In this document: piece by piece, positions 1-9,486 of the stretch
How positions within the stretch are numbered: position 1 is the stretch's first letter
Layout of the letters: each line of letters begins with the position of its first letter
NCBI GenBank assembly: GCA_025350905.1
Contig: JANXWY010000341.1
Location: 1-51,988, forward strand
From: Verrucomicrobiota bacterium
GTDB taxonomy: Bacteria; Verrucomicrobiota; Verrucomicrobiia; Limisphaerales; JADLHS01
Reading direction: 5' to 3'
DNA length: 51,988 nt
Notes under the pieces: model-generated
The model's input: the letters and a program-made list of their open reading frames with translations, nothing else
Database searches by the model: none
What the model was told of the DNA's origin: nothing
Position numbers and translations under genes: made by a program

Positions 1-86
1 TTCTTGCGACCCCAGTTGTAAATGTCCTCCAGCGTCGTGGTGAAGACGCCCTGCTTCTGCAATTCGTTTTTGAGTCCTTCGTCCAT
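1..86 (-). CDS. nuoB: NADH-quinone oxidoreductase subunit B (NuoB), N-terminal fragment
   Basis: Only the first 28 codons are inside the window; the gene runs off the left edge. The translation begins MDEGLKNELQKQGVFTTTLE and continues DIYNWGRK, which matches the N-terminus of NuoB proteins, where an LE(D/E)xYNWGR segment precedes the first membrane-surface region. NuoB carries the terminal N2 iron-sulfur cluster of respiratory complex I; its cysteines would lie outside the window. It lies 83 bp downstream of nuoA on the same strand, the usual nuoA-nuoB order, which supports the call despite the short length. The start is the ATG read from 86 to 84. Confidence 0.75.
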   Translation of the reverse strand, partial: MDEGLKNELQKQGVFTTTLEDIYNWGRK

Positions 87-169
87 CCTCGAGTCTTGAT
101 CGCGACCTTAATTTTAGTCTTGCCCGTCATCACCCTTACGAAAAACCGATTTGAACCAGGCGGAGCAAG

Positions 170-547
170 TCACTTCCACGTCAGCACACCTTTCATCCAC
201 GCCCAAGCCAGCCCTTCGACCAGCAAGAGTATAAAAACGGCCATGGCGACAAACGCGCCTGCGCCCAGCCCAGTGAACGCCACCGCGAACGGCAAGAGGA
301 AAATGGTCTCGACGTCAAAAATTAGAAAGATGATGCCGTAGAGATAATATTCCGCCTTGAACTGGATCCAGGCATCGCCCTTCGATTCCAAACCACACTC
401 GTAGGTGGCGTTTTTGTCCGGCCCCGGTTTGTTGGGCGAATATTTCTTCGCCCACAACCAGGCGAGCAGGAGCGGCGTGGCCGCGAACGCAACTGCGGCG
501 ATCACCATGGTGACCACGAAGAGATAGGGACTGTATTCGCCCGGCAT
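170..547 (-). CDS. nuoA: NADH-quinone oxidoreductase subunit A (NuoA), complex I cluster copy
   Basis: A 125-residue membrane protein of the NuoA/ND3 family, a small subunit of the membrane arm of proton-pumping complex I. Three hydrophobic segments are visible at about residues 9-30, 68-88 and 92-115. Between the first two is the family hallmark loop TYECGLE, which contains the conserved cysteine, followed by the acidic FDVET motif in the second helix. The gene starts 3 bp after a small conserved gene and is followed by nuoB, so it is the head of a complex I operon that leaves the window. A second, divergent nuoA stands alone at 30869-31261. Confidence 0.95.
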   Translation of the reverse strand: MPGEYSPYLFVVTMVIAAVAFAATPLLLAWLWAKKYSPNKPGPDKNATYECGLESKGDAWIQFKAEYYLYGIIFLIFDVETIFLLPFAVAFTGLGAGAFVAMAVFILLLVEGLAWAWMKGVLTWK

Positions 548-550
548 AGG

Positions 551-826
551 TCAGTTCGGTTTCGGTTTCGTGTCGCCTCGTTGCAAGCCGAATTCGTGGG
601 CGATGTCGTCAAATTCATCGTAGCTGACTTCGTGGAGTTGTTTGCCCTTGGCCTTGAGCTTCTCATTGATCTTGATGGCCTTCTCGGTCATCTGCTCATG
701 CGTCTCCTGCGTGCCGCCGACCAGGGCGAAATTCGGGCCGGTGGTGACCCGCTTGTGACCGTCGGAATCGAGGCCGACGCCGAGGAGCATTGCCCTGCGC
801 TTTTTCTTTGAACCGGCTTTCGCCAT
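551..826 (-). CDS. Small conserved protein upstream of nuoA, function unknown
   Basis: A 91-residue soluble protein with no signal peptide or membrane segment. The N-terminus is strongly basic (KKKRR at about residues 7-11), followed by a GVGLDSDGHKRVTTG stretch and a charged, probably helical region at about residues 41-75. I do not recognise a named family. It ends 3 bp before the nuoA start and lies 41 bp after the SDR gene, so it is probably co-transcribed with complex I genes. The tight spacing, and overlapping frames that look like shadows, support it as a real gene. A role in complex I assembly would be speculation. Confidence 0.75.
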   Translation of the reverse strand: MAKAGSKKKRRAMLLGVGLDSDGHKRVTTGPNFALVGGTQETHEQMTEKAIKINEKLKAKGKQLHEVSYDEFDDIAHEFGLQRGDTKPKPN

Positions 827-867
827 GCGGGCAGGCTAGAGCGAAGCGCCGAAACGGTCAAAGGATT

Positions 868-1593
868 TCACTCGCTCGCCGCGGGCAAAGCCACGGTCAG
901 TGGCTTGCCGTTATCGCCCGGCCCGAGTTGTAGGAGCAACGGGGCGGCGACCCGGGCCCATGCCTCGGCGGAAGGATAGTTCGCCGCCGAAACGCCAAAA
1001 CAGCTGCGCAGCATGTCCGTGTTGATGATCCCGGGGTTCAAGGCGAGCGCCGCCATGCTGGAGGGCAGCTCCTGCGCGAACGCTTGCGTCAAGCCTTCGA
1101 TCGCCCATTTGGTCGCACAATACGGCGCCACCTCCGCCTCCGTGACCCGGCCCCAACCCGAACTAAAATTCACGAACACGCCCTGCTTACGCCGCACCAT
1201 CTCCGGGGCGAAATGCCGGATTATATTGGCCACGCCTTTGAGGTTGGTGTCCACCACTTCGGAGAATTCGCGCGCGCTGATTTCCCAGAGCCGGGCATTG
1301 GCATTGATGACGCCGGCGTTGTTCAACACCAAATCCGGCACGCCCTGCGAACTCAGCACCACACTGGCCCACGTCTTCACCGCATCGTCGTCCGCCACGT
1401 TGACCGCGTAGAACGCGTGCGGCTTCCCGATGACCGAGCGCAGCTTTTCGATCTCCCGGGTCGAACGACCGCAACCCGCCACGATATGATCGAGCCGCGC
1501 GAATTCGTCCACCAAAGCGCGGCCCAAGCCGCGCGTGACGCCGGTGATCAAAATGAGTTTTCCGCTGGGCACTTTCGGATTCTGTTCCACCAA
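868..1593 (-). CDS. Short-chain dehydrogenase/reductase (SDR family)
   Basis: A 241-residue classical SDR. The Rossmann nucleotide-binding motif TGVTRGLGRA sits near residue 17, the structural NNAG motif is in the middle, and the catalytic YxxxK appears as YCATK at about residues 157-161, preceded by the serine-containing NFSSGWG strand. The length is typical for the family. The enzyme would reduce or oxidise a small alcohol or carbonyl compound with NAD(P)H; the substrate cannot be read from the sequence. It lies 31 bp downstream of the DnaJ-like gene and 41 bp upstream of the small gene before nuoA, all on the same strand. Confidence 0.92.
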   Translation of the reverse strand: MVEQNPKVPSGKLILITGVTRGLGRALVDEFARLDHIVAGCGRSTREIEKLRSVIGKPHAFYAVNVADDDAVKTWASVVLSSQGVPDLVLNNAGVINANARLWEISAREFSEVVDTNLKGVANIIRHFAPEMVRRKQGVFVNFSSGWGRVTEAEVAPYCATKWAIEGLTQAFAQELPSSMAALALNPGIINTDMLRSCFGVSAANYPSAEAWARVAAPLLLQLGPGDNGKPLTVALPAASE

Positions 1594-1624
1594 CGCAGCG
1601 ATTCAAAGCCTTTTTTCCGCCCGC

Positions 1625-2656
1625 CTATTCGCGAGGCTTGAACTTTGATTCGTGCGCCAGCTTTTCCCAGAGCGCCCGTTCACCGTCCGCCACCTGCACC
1701 GGCACCTCCACCCGCGCCACGACGAGCAGGTCGCCGGGGCCCGCGTCCCGTTGCGGCAAGCCGCGGCCCCGCACACGCAACTTCTGGCCATTCTGGGTGC
1801 CGGGGGGAATCTTGATGTTGACGCGCCCGGCGAGCGTCGGCACGGAGAGGTTTGTGCCCAACACCGCTTCCCACGGCGCGAGCGCGGCTTCATAAATCAA
1901 ATTGGAATCCTCGACCTCGAAGTCCGGATGCCGGGCGAGGCGCACGCGCAAGATCAAATCGCCAGCCGCGCCACCCCGCGCGCCCGCTTCGCCGCGCCCG
2001 GCGACCCGCAGCCGCTGGCCTTCTGCAACCCCCGCCGGAATTTTCACCTGATACGTTTCAGACTTGGCCACCCGCCCTCCGCCGGCGCACGCCGGGCAAA
2101 CGCGTTGTCCCTGGCGGCCCGTGCCGGCACACTCAACGCAGGCAACCGCATGCCGCACATTCACCGCGCGTTGCGATCCTTGCATCGCTTCTTCGAGCGC
2201 CACCATCAAATCGCCCTCGACGTCGCGGCCCCGCTCACTCAAATCGTCCTCCGCAAAACGGCCAGTCCCGCCCGCGTGGCGCGCCCCGAACATTTCCTCA
2301 AAAAAATCGCTAAAGCCCGTGCCGCCGAATTGAAATTCAAAATCGGCCTTGCCCGGCCCGCCGTGGGTGCGGGTCCGGCCCCCATTGGCCCCGGCCCAAC
2401 CCGGCGGCGGACGAAACTCCGAACCGGATTTCCAATTCGCCCCCAATTGGTCGTAACGTTTGCGCTTCGCGGCGTCGCCCAGAACTTCGTACGCCTCGTT
2501 GATCTCCTTGAATTTTTCCTCAGCCTTCTTCTTATCTTTCGCGACATCGGGATGATATTCGCGCGCGAGTTTGCGAAACGCCTTTTTGAGCTCCGCCTCA
2601 CTGGCCGTGCGCGGCACGCCCAACGTCGCGTAATAGTCTTTGAATTGCAGGGCCAT
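1625..2656 (-). CDS. DnaJ-type co-chaperone with a half-size zinc finger
   Basis: A 343-residue Hsp40. An N-terminal J domain (about residues 7-70) carries HPD at residues 35-37, which stimulates DnaK ATPase. A Gly/Phe-containing linker follows (about 80-130), then a substrate-binding C-terminal region built like DnaJ CTD I/II. Instead of the four CxxCxGxG repeats of canonical DnaJ, only two are present (CVECAGTG and CPACAGGG), enough for one zinc site. The length is between CbpA (about 306) and DnaJ (about 375). It heads the minus-strand run that continues through the SDR gene towards nuoA. It is probably an accessory Hsp40 rather than the housekeeping DnaJ, since no dnaK or grpE is adjacent. 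Confidence 0.9.
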   Translation of the reverse strand: MALQFKDYYATLGVPRTASEAELKKAFRKLAREYHPDVAKDKKKAEEKFKEINEAYEVLGDAAKRKRYDQLGANWKSGSEFRPPPGWAGANGGRTRTHGGPGKADFEFQFGGTGFSDFFEEMFGARHAGGTGRFAEDDLSERGRDVEGDLMVALEEAMQGSQRAVNVRHAVACVECAGTGRQGQRVCPACAGGGRVAKSETYQVKIPAGVAEGQRLRVAGRGEAGARGGAAGDLILRVRLARHPDFEVEDSNLIYEAALAPWEAVLGTNLSVPTLAGRVNIKIPPGTQNGQKLRVRGRGLPQRDAGPGDLLVVARVEVPVQVADGERALWEKLAHESKFKPRE

Positions 2657-2973
2657 TTTAGTTTTGAGACCGCCCGCAGGCGGCGCAAGTAAAAATCATG
2701 CCCGCTGGCGGCGGATTGTCAAAGCCGCGTTGAAAGGCTCGGGGGAGTCCGCTTCGTGGCCAGCGCAATTCGCGAACATCGAAATTTCCAGCGCGACCGT
2801 CCCGGCCTCGTGTCGAATTCGCTTGGCGGCGCGGGATTCAGCGCTATTCACCAGATAGGAATGGAAACCCGCTGTCAAGGAAGCCAAGGCGGGAACTACC
2901 GCTTCCAAGGCTAAATTGAAAATCCGGTCGAGCCGTGGCTTCCTCGACCGGATCGTGCGAGGGGTATTGCAGA
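2657..2973. other. Intergenic stretch between htrA and the dnaJ-like gene
   Basis: These 317 bases hold the htrA terminator (2914-2953) and must contain the promoter of the dnaJ-like gene. A 70-codon minus-strand reading frame (2696-2908) has no recognisable motif or good start and is not called. Confidence 0.6.
2914..2953 (-). terminator. Rho-independent terminator of htrA
   Basis: A perfect 11-bp inverted repeat (2922-2932 and 2943-2953, arm ATCCGGTCGAG) with a 10-base loop lies about 20 bp after the htrA stop codon. Read on the minus strand, the stem is followed by TTTTC and then a further T-rich run, the classical intrinsic terminator layout. Confidence 0.85.
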
Positions 2974-4500
2974 TTATTTCTTTTTTGGGCTCGTCGCCAC
3001 GGAAAGATAGCGCGAACCGCCGCTGGCCGAACTGTAAACGCGGAGCCAGATTCGATCGCCTTTTACATTGTGGGTCAGTTCCACGGCTTCGTCCGCACTC
3101 CGCACCGGATGACGATTGATCTCCACGATCACGTCACCCACTCGCAGCCGGGCTTCCGCGGCGGGCGAATCGGCTTCCACTTTTTTCACCAGCGCCCCCC
3201 GGATGCGCGGGGGAATTTCGTACTGCTGCCGCGCGCTGGCGTCCAGATCGGCGACTTCCACGCCTTCGAGCGCGTCCGTTTCGGGATCGGCTCGATCCGG
3301 GTTTAGCTCCGGCCTGCCATTGCGCCCGAAGTTTTCAGGCTGGGTTGCCATACTCACATTAAAACTCTGTTCCTTGCCATCCCGGAGAATCTTAATCGTC
3401 GCTTTTGCATCCGGCGAAACTTGGGAAACCATCAAACGGAGATGCGGACGGTCGGTAACCTTCTTCCCGTTAAACTCGATGATGACGTCGTCGCGCTGAA
3501 TCCCGGCCCGTTCCGCCGGGGTGTTGGGCAAGACCTCCGTGATGAGAACGCCGGTGGTATCCGGGAGATGAAATTCCCGGGCGATCTCCGGGGTGATCTC
3601 GGGTTGCATGGCCACGCCGAGATAGCCACGCGTCACTTTGCCATCCGCCACGATGCGCTCCAAAACTGAGCGCGCGAGATTGACGGGCACGGCAAAACCC
3701 ACGCCCGCGTTGCCGCCGCTTGGGCTGGCGATGGATTGGTTGATGCCAATCAGCCGGCCTTCCGCATCCACCAAGGCGCCGCCCGAATTGCCGGGGTTGA
3801 TGGCGGCGTCGGTCTGGATGAAATCTTCGTACTCCGCCATATTGCCAAACGGCATATCCGCCCGGCCCACCGCACTGATGATGCCCATCGAGACGCTTTG
3901 CCCGAGCCCAAATGGATTGCCGATCGCCAGCACCACATCACCCACTTCCAGTTGGTCACTATCCGCCAACGTCACGGCCGGGAGTTTCTTGGCCTCGATG
4001 CGCAACACTGCCAGATCGGTCCGCGGATCCGTGCCGATGATTTTCGCATCGTACTTGGTTTTCCCGTCGGCGAGCGCGATTTTTAAACTGTCGGCGTCCG
4101 CGCCTTCGATCACGTGATTGTTCGTGAGGATGTAGCCGTCTTCCGAGACAATGACGCCCGAGCCCTGGCTTTCTTCCCGGCGCCCACGCGATCCGCGGGG
4201 GCTGGCGTCCGGGTCTTCCCCGAAGAACCGGCGAAAGGCCGGATCTTCCATAAACGAGTTCCGCGATTGCCGGGTGTGGGTGGAATAAATCGTCACGACG
4301 CTGGGAGTGACGCGTTTGATCACCGGCGCGTAGCTAACGCCCCGGGCGGAGCGATCCACGGGCCGGTCGGACACCGTCGTTTTCAAGGGCTCGCGCGCCG
4401 CCAGCGTCAGCGCGGTCAGACAACTGAGACCCAGCACTCGGATCAAACTGGCTGGATACGGCATGGCAACAAAAACATTTTTCATTTTAAAAAACCACAT
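2974..4500 (-). CDS. htrA: Do/HtrA-family periplasmic serine protease
   Basis: A 508-residue DegP/DegQ-type protease-chaperone. After an N-terminal signal-like segment (about residues 7-35), the trypsin-like domain shows the complete catalytic triad: H129 in TNNHVIEG, D162 in DPRTDLAVL and S239 in INPGNSGGAL. Two PDZ domains follow (about residues 300-385 and 410-500), the second with the RVGDVIVEIN signature. It would degrade or refold damaged envelope proteins in the periplasm. The gene is monocistronic, with its own terminator. The start is uncertain: ATG at 4500 is directly preceded by GAGGA with almost no spacing, and the Met at residue 6 (MKNVFV) would give a tidier signal peptide. Confidence 0.95.
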   Translation of the reverse strand: MWFFKMKNVFVAMPYPASLIRVLGLSCLTALTLAAREPLKTTVSDRPVDRSARGVSYAPVIKRVTPSVVTIYSTHTRQSRNSFMEDPAFRRFFGEDPDASPRGSRGRREESQGSGVIVSEDGYILTNNHVIEGADADSLKIALADGKTKYDAKIIGTDPRTDLAVLRIEAKKLPAVTLADSDQLEVGDVVLAIGNPFGLGQSVSMGIISAVGRADMPFGNMAEYEDFIQTDAAINPGNSGGALVDAEGRLIGINQSIASPSGGNAGVGFAVPVNLARSVLERIVADGKVTRGYLGVAMQPEITPEIAREFHLPDTTGVLITEVLPNTPAERAGIQRDDVIIEFNGKKVTDRPHLRLMVSQVSPDAKATIKILRDGKEQSFNVSMATQPENFGRNGRPELNPDRADPETDALEGVEVADLDASARQQYEIPPRIRGALVKKVEADSPAAEARLRVGDVIVEINRHPVRSADEAVELTHNVKGDRIWLRVYSSASGGSRYLSVATSPKKK

Positions 4501-4722
4501 TCCTCGGTTCAGGATTCAACTTAACACCAATTTTCCAGACTGGTGGCGAACCGTTCACGGGAATTGACATCGGGGATCGGGAATTTGTTCAACCGAGCTC
4601 CCAGGTCAGGAAGTGGTTGCGTGCCCCGGCGGAGACCGTCACCCGCTGCGACCGGCGGAGCGGTTCCTTTTTAAACCCTCATGGTTGACACCGTCTGGTG
4701 ATTTCGTTCAGCTAATCCGCAC

Positions 4723-6357
4723 ATGGCAAAATGCAAAATGCTTCAACTCATCCTGGCCGCGCTGGGCTGGGCCCTCCTGACGTTGGGCGCGGAGGTCTGT
4801 GCCGCGAGTTTCCCCGTGATTCCCAAGTGGCACCGGTTTGAGCTCACCCTCACGAGCCGCCACGCCTACACCAATGCGCTGCAGGAGGCCGAGGTGCGCG
4901 TGCTATTCGTCTCGCCGCTGGGGGAAACGAATCGCACGTACGGCTTTTGGGATGGCGGCAAAACCTGGCGCGTACGCTTCGCGCCGAATTTTCCCGGTCG
5001 TTGGCGCTATTACACCATGTGCTCGGACCCAGCCAATCCGGGGTTGAACGGACAGGCGGGCGAGTTTTTGTGCATCGCGGCGACCGGCGATTCGCGATTC
5101 GACGAACATGGTCCGATCCAGGTGGCACGGGATCAGGAACATTTTGAGCAGGCGGACCGCACGCCCTTTCTGTGGCTGGGGGACGCCGCGTGGGACGCGC
5201 CCCCCCGCGCGACGGATTCTGATTGGAAGCAGTACGCGCAGACCCGCGCCGCACAGAAGTTCAATACCGTGCAATGGCGATTGGCGCCCGCCGCGGCCAC
5301 CGCCGCCGCGCGGCCAACCCCGGAGCCGTACACGGGTCGGGAATGCATCACGCTTAATCTTGGTTTCTTCCAACATCTCGACGCCAAAGTGGATGGCCTC
5401 ACCCGCGCTGGATTACTCAACGCCATTGCGCCGCTTTGGGAAATTGGCGCGCGGGCGGACCAAAGTTTACCCGAGGATCAAGCCATCATCCTGTTGCGCT
5501 ATGCCGTCGCGCGCTGGGGGGGCAACCCGGTCGCGTGGATCGTCGCATTTGAAAGCGACAGCACCGGCGAGCAAGCGGCGCGCTGGCAACGCATCGGGCG
5601 GGCGGTGTTCAACCCCGTGACGCACGGGCCGGTGATCGTGTTGCCGGGCGAAGCGCCCTGGGTGCTGCCCGCTTTCCGAAAGGAATCCTGGGCGGATGCC
5701 TTGGGCTTCCAGACAACGCAGGTCACGGACGAAGACGCTTTGCCATGGCTGATCCAGGGCCCCCTTTCGCTCGAGCGACAAAAGCTCCCGGTTCGTCCGT
5801 TGATCACGCTGTCACCTGCCGTTGAATTACTGCCGGCGGAGGCGCGCGAGCAGCCTGACGCTACCAATTTTGTTCGCCGAGTCCTGTGGTGGAGTCTGTT
5901 GATTAACACGCCCGCCGGGGTGAGCTATTCCACCAGGGACGTTGCGGATTGGACTCGGGCGAAAACCGACGCTGCCGAGCCACCGTGGCGTACGGCACTC
6001 TCAATGCCGGGCGCGGAAGCGATGGCGCCGCTGGCGGAATGTTTTGGCGCGATCGATTTCTGGCGATTGAAGCCAGTCGCCCAAGGGGGAATGGTTCGGT
6101 CGGGAACCAGTTCCCTCAGCAACCCTGTGGCGGCCAGCAGCACAGACGGCGGCAACTTGCTTTTGATTTACATGCCGGCCGAACGCGCGTTCCAGTTACC
6201 GCCGGGATCCTGGGCCGTCTCGGAAAACGCAACATGGCTGGACCCGAGTACGGGGCAACGTCGCCCTGCCGCGGCCGTCGTCGCAAGTCCGGCGGGCTGG
6301 GAATTCACCAAGCCGGATGGGAAAGATTGGGTGCTGGTAGTTCGCGCTCGGCGTTGA
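4723..6357 (+). CDS. Secreted apiosidase-like glycoside hydrolase (DUF5060/DUF4038 type)
   Basis: A 544-residue protein with a signal peptide (hydrophobic core at about residues 7-27, ending CAA). Residues about 35-115 look like the beta-sandwich DUF5060 domain (FWDGGKTWRVRFAPNFPGRW). From about residue 125 a TIM-barrel region follows, beginning PFLWLGDAAWDAPPRATD, typical of the DUF4038 apiosidase-like family. The last roughly 80 residues, ending in a VLVVRAR strand, resemble the C-terminal beta-sandwich often called a putative collagen-binding domain. It probably trims plant-type polysaccharide side chains outside the cytoplasm. It is a single gene, divergent from htrA and followed by tRNA-Lys. 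Substrate specificity is inferred from family only. Confidence 0.8.
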   Translation: MAKCKMLQLILAALGWALLTLGAEVCAASFPVIPKWHRFELTLTSRHAYTNALQEAEVRVLFVSPLGETNRTYGFWDGGKTWRVRFAPNFPGRWRYYTMCSDPANPGLNGQAGEFLCIAATGDSRFDEHGPIQVARDQEHFEQADRTPFLWLGDAAWDAPPRATDSDWKQYAQTRAAQKFNTVQWRLAPAAATAAARPTPEPYTGRECITLNLGFFQHLDAKVDGLTRAGLLNAIAPLWEIGARADQSLPEDQAIILLRYAVARWGGNPVAWIVAFESDSTGEQAARWQRIGRAVFNPVTHGPVIVLPGEAPWVLPAFRKESWADALGFQTTQVTDEDALPWLIQGPLSLERQKLPVRPLITLSPAVELLPAEAREQPDATNFVRRVLWWSLLINTPAGVSYSTRDVADWTRAKTDAAEPPWRTALSMPGAEAMAPLAECFGAIDFWRLKPVAQGGMVRSGTSSLSNPVAASSTDGGNLLLIYMPAERAFQLPPGSWAVSENATWLDPSTGQRRPAAAVVASPAGWEFTKPDGKDWVLVVRARR

Positions 6358-6444
6358 TCCGGCGAGCGGGCCCGACGCAAAAAATTCGATGGCGTTATTG
6401 ACAACCCAAGACGGGGTTGGGATGTTGTGCGGCCTTTGCTGGTT

Positions 6445-6520
<76 letters not shown>

Positions 6521-6652
6521 CTTTTTCCCTGTGTGGCTTTGCACCGTGACCGCGGTAGCGGAATAAAAGTTTAACAAAGTCTGGCGTCGCCATCGGCTTT
6601 GTGTAAACGTCCCGCAACGGTTCGCGACAACGCGACGGAATGGCAGTGGATT

Positions 6653-7054
6653 ATGAGCAAGCCTGAAATTGTGCCCCGCAAAATTCTCGTGGTGGACGAT
6701 GAACCCTACGTCTGCGATGCCGTTCGAATGATGTTGGCGTTCGACGGACATCTGGTGGAGACCGCCGCCAGCGGCAAGGACGCGCTCGCCATGTTTACCC
6801 CGGGCAAGTACGACCTCGTCATCACCGATTACGCCATGCCCGCGATGAAAGGGGATGAACTAGCGGTGGCCATCAAATCTCGGGCGCCCAGCCAACCGGT
6901 CGTTTTGATCACAGCCTACGCCGAGATGCTCAAAGCCTCGGACGATCCACTCCCCGGCGTGGATTTTATCGTCAGCAAACCGTTCCTGCTGGAAAACCTC
7001 CGCGAGGCGGTCGAGAAAACGACCGCCGTCGTCAAAGACGTTGTAAAACACTGA
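6653..7054 (+). CDS. Single-domain response regulator (CheY-like receiver)
   Basis: A 133-residue stand-alone receiver domain with no output domain. All phosphorylation-site residues are present: the acidic pair D15-D16 in VVDDE, phospho-acceptor D59 in VITDYAMP, T88 in LITAYA and K109 in VSKPF. No histidine kinase is adjacent, so the partner is encoded elsewhere. The ATG at 6653 is chosen because the receiver fold begins right after it; an upstream in-frame start at 6599 would add 18 residues unlike the family. It is probably a phosphorelay or protein-interaction regulator rather than a DNA-binding one. Confidence 0.93.
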   Translation: MSKPEIVPRKILVVDDEPYVCDAVRMMLAFDGHLVETAASGKDALAMFTPGKYDLVITDYAMPAMKGDELAVAIKSRAPSQPVVLITAYAEMLKASDDPLPGVDFIVSKPFLLENLREAVEKTTAVVKDVVKH

Positions 7055-7981
7055 GCCGAATCATTCCGGTGCCGCAGCCACCACGGTCAACCGAACGGCT
7101 TACTCCTCAGGTCCTCAATCCATCTCGCAGCACCGGCGGCCGGGTTCCGAGTGCGGCCGATAGGGAAAATGTGCGTGCCCCTTCTGACTCGGGAAACCTG
7201 GGTCTGCTGAAACACCGGTCCGGAGCCGGGTGGTCGGACCCGCTCAAAACGCCCAGCGCCACGGTCACCGGCTGACGCGCGAGGCGGACCAGGCTCCAGA
7301 AATCGGACCCGAGCAGCCGAAAGATAATTTCTCCGCAATTGAAAGTCTGCTTGACCGCAAAGGAAACGATCGCGGGAAACCTTTGAACGGAGAACCACCA
7401 CCGCGGTCGAACCACCACTGGAACACTTGGCGGCGCAACTGGACTGGCTCAAAAAGCAATTCTGGTAACCGAACGAATGTTTTTGCGCACAGCGCAGGTA
7501 GAATTGGCGCTTTCGTTCCGCGCCTGTGTGGGCAATGCGAGTTGCTCAAAACTAGGGGCAGCCCTTACCAAGGCGAACCAAGAAGCGAAACAGCAGAGAA
7601 CTTGAAATCGATGAAGCGGGTCAAAGCGCTCCAGCGCGAGGGCCGGCGGAGCGACGACCGCACCTGACCTGACCTGAGATCTGTTTTGGGAGGTCAAAGG
7701 AAGTAGCACGAAAAGGCTCATTGCGAAACAAACGAAACAAGAAGAGCGGGAAGCAGTAACTGCCATGGCCGTTGCGCTCCCCGGACCACAAATCCAATCC
7801 GGCGTGCAGGTGAAGTGAAAAAGCCAGTGACCCACGAACTCAAGAAAACGCACTTAGTTTGCTGCGCGCACGGTTCCAGCTTGAGGCCCCGTACGGCTCC
7901 CGAACTCCTCGAAGGTATCGAGTCCGTATTTTTCCATGGCATTTACGTAATCAATCCCATTGCTAACCGAGGCCGGTTCGG
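7055..7981. other. Gene-poor stretch of about 0.9 kb, possibly with a transposase relic
   Basis: No reading frame here has convincing family features, a plausible start or coding-like composition. One short plus-strand run, 7406-7447, reads VEPPLEHLAAQLDWLKKQFW and then a stop. This resembles the N-terminal helix of IS66-type transposases (QLxWLKxQxFG), but nothing recognisable follows. The stretch may be a decayed insertion plus the promoter of the signal peptidase gene. Confidence 0.4.
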
Positions 7982-8608
7982 ATGAAACTCGCATATCACA
8001 ACAGTGCGGTGACGTTGGGTATGGATGTAGAAGCCAAGGGAAATGCGGAGGTAAGTACCAGTGCGAGCTCGCCGAACAGGAATGAACGCAAACGGGATTA
8101 TTTCGGCTTGGGGCGAAACATTATCCACCAAGTTCTCAGCTGTCTGTTGGTGGCGACGGCCGCGTACGGCTGCTTTCAATTCATCACGCATTTCGTACTG
8201 CAATCCGTCCAGGTCGTTGGCGGCAGTATGTCGCCCACATTGCACGACTCCGAGCGGTATCTTCTAAATCGCTGGGTTTATCATATTCGCGCACCCCAAC
8301 CCAAGGACATCGTGGTTTTGCTTGACCCGGAAGACAAAGGCTACGCGGTCAAACGGATTGTCGCCCAGTCAGGGGATATGGTTTATGTCAACAAAGCCGG
8401 GCAAATTTTCGTAAACGGAAAGCTGTTGACCGAACCGTACCTTCCGCCCGGCACGAAGACCTATGCCAGCGCGCGCGTGCGAGAGGAAATGTGGATTTGT
8501 GGCGTAAACCAATACTTTGTACTGGGGGATAACCGCAATAACAGCGCCGATAGCCGGATGTACGGCGCCGTCGCGCGGCAGGATATTTTGGGGCTGGTGC
8601 TACCTTGA
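7982..8608 (+). CDS. lepB: Signal peptidase I (S26 family)
   Basis: A 208-residue membrane-anchored leader peptidase that removes signal peptides from Sec- and Tat-exported proteins. A single hydrophobic anchor lies at about residues 49-72. The catalytic Ser82 is in GGSMSPTL, the general base Lys124 is in YAVKRIVA, and the conserved C-terminal box GDNRNNSADSRMYG is complete. The size is that of a small Gram-negative or Gram-positive-like SPase with one anchor. The first 40 residues are poorly conserved; a later start at the Met at residue 14 is possible. It stands alone, divergent from nothing obvious and convergent with comB. Confidence 0.93.
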   Translation: MKLAYHNSAVTLGMDVEAKGNAEVSTSASSPNRNERKRDYFGLGRNIIHQVLSCLLVATAAYGCFQFITHFVLQSVQVVGGSMSPTLHDSERYLLNRWVYHIRAPQPKDIVVLLDPEDKGYAVKRIVAQSGDMVYVNKAGQIFVNGKLLTEPYLPPGTKTYASARVREEMWICGVNQYFVLGDNRNNSADSRMYGAVARQDILGLVLP

Positions 8609-8687
8609 GCCAGCGGTCACCGGGCTTGCAAGCCAGTCGCTGGTAGTTATTCCGATGTCCCGTGGGGAATTGCCAGCGGCTGACCAG

Positions 8688-9449
8688 CTACCTCAATTTC
8701 CGGACCACGCCAGCTACATCCAGCAGCGCCACCAGTTCGCACTCGTTCCGCCGCAAACAAAATTCCACGTCGTCCCGCAAGTTCTCGTTGGCCATCAAGC
8801 GCCGCCCATTCTGCGAACGACTGATCGCGCCGCGCACGTCTCCGCGCACTTCCCCATGAACGCCGCGGGCGACTTCCGCCGAATCCAGCAATTCGGCACC
8901 CGCACACCGGTGCACCAACATCTCGCACAACGCCCCCGCGCCAACGATATCCTCCCACGCCGGCAACGCCGCGGTGCCGGCACAAACCAAAAGGATCCGT
9001 TCCGTGGCTTGCTGCGCCAGCCAGTCCGCGGTCGCATCGAGATTTAGAAAGGAAGCCACGACCACGCTCCGCGCCCGGGCGCAGGCTCGCAACGCCCGCG
9101 TCCCGTTCGTGGTGGTCGAGATGAGGGTCCGGCCGGCGACCCGCTGGCGGGTGTATTCACGCGGTGAATTGCCCAGATCGAATTCCACTCCCCCGCTTTG
9201 CTCCGCGGTAATCCGCAAGCCGTCGCGCTCGCCCGCAAGCAGCGCGTCCGGATGCCGGGCCCGCAACGCCAGCGCCTCGGAGATTTCGAGCGCCGGCACG
9301 AAGCCCGCCGCCCCATTTGCCAGTCCCGCGACCATTACGCTCGTCGCGCGCAACACATCCAACACTCCACAAACGGCATCCTCAAAACCAGTTGCCGCCC
9401 GCGCCTGATAGTCAGCTGGACCTAAACACACTTCGATGGTTACCGCCAT
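8688..9449 (-). CDS. comB: 2-phosphosulfolactate phosphatase (ComB family)
   Basis: A 253-residue protein of the ComB family, a Mg-dependent phosphatase that converts 2-phospho-3-sulfolactate to sulfolactate. Family signatures are visible: VLDVLRATSVMVAGLANGA near the N-terminus, LLAGERDGLRI, FDLGNSPREYT, and LISTTTNGTRAL. In methanogens this step leads to coenzyme M; in bacteria lacking that pathway the physiological role is less clear. The start at 9449 (MAVTIEVC) is chosen over an upstream in-frame start at 9551, because the extra residues are unlike the family and would run into the preceding gene. It is the last gene of a three-gene minus-strand run. Confidence 0.88.
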   Translation of the reverse strand: MAVTIEVCLGPADYQARAATGFEDAVCGVLDVLRATSVMVAGLANGAAGFVPALEISEALALRARHPDALLAGERDGLRITAEQSGGVEFDLGNSPREYTRQRVAGRTLISTTTNGTRALRACARARSVVVASFLNLDATADWLAQQATERILLVCAGTAALPAWEDIVGAGALCEMLVHRCAGAELLDSAEVARGVHGEVRGDVRGAISRSQNGRRLMANENLRDDVEFCLRRNECELVALLDVAGVVRKLR

Positions 9450-9486
9450 GCCGCATTGTAGGGTCGGCCGCTCGGCCCCAAAAGAT

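Noticed and set aside
2696..2908. 70-codon frame upstream of the dnaJ-like gene
   Set aside because: No motif, no supporting start signal, and it occupies the likely promoter region.
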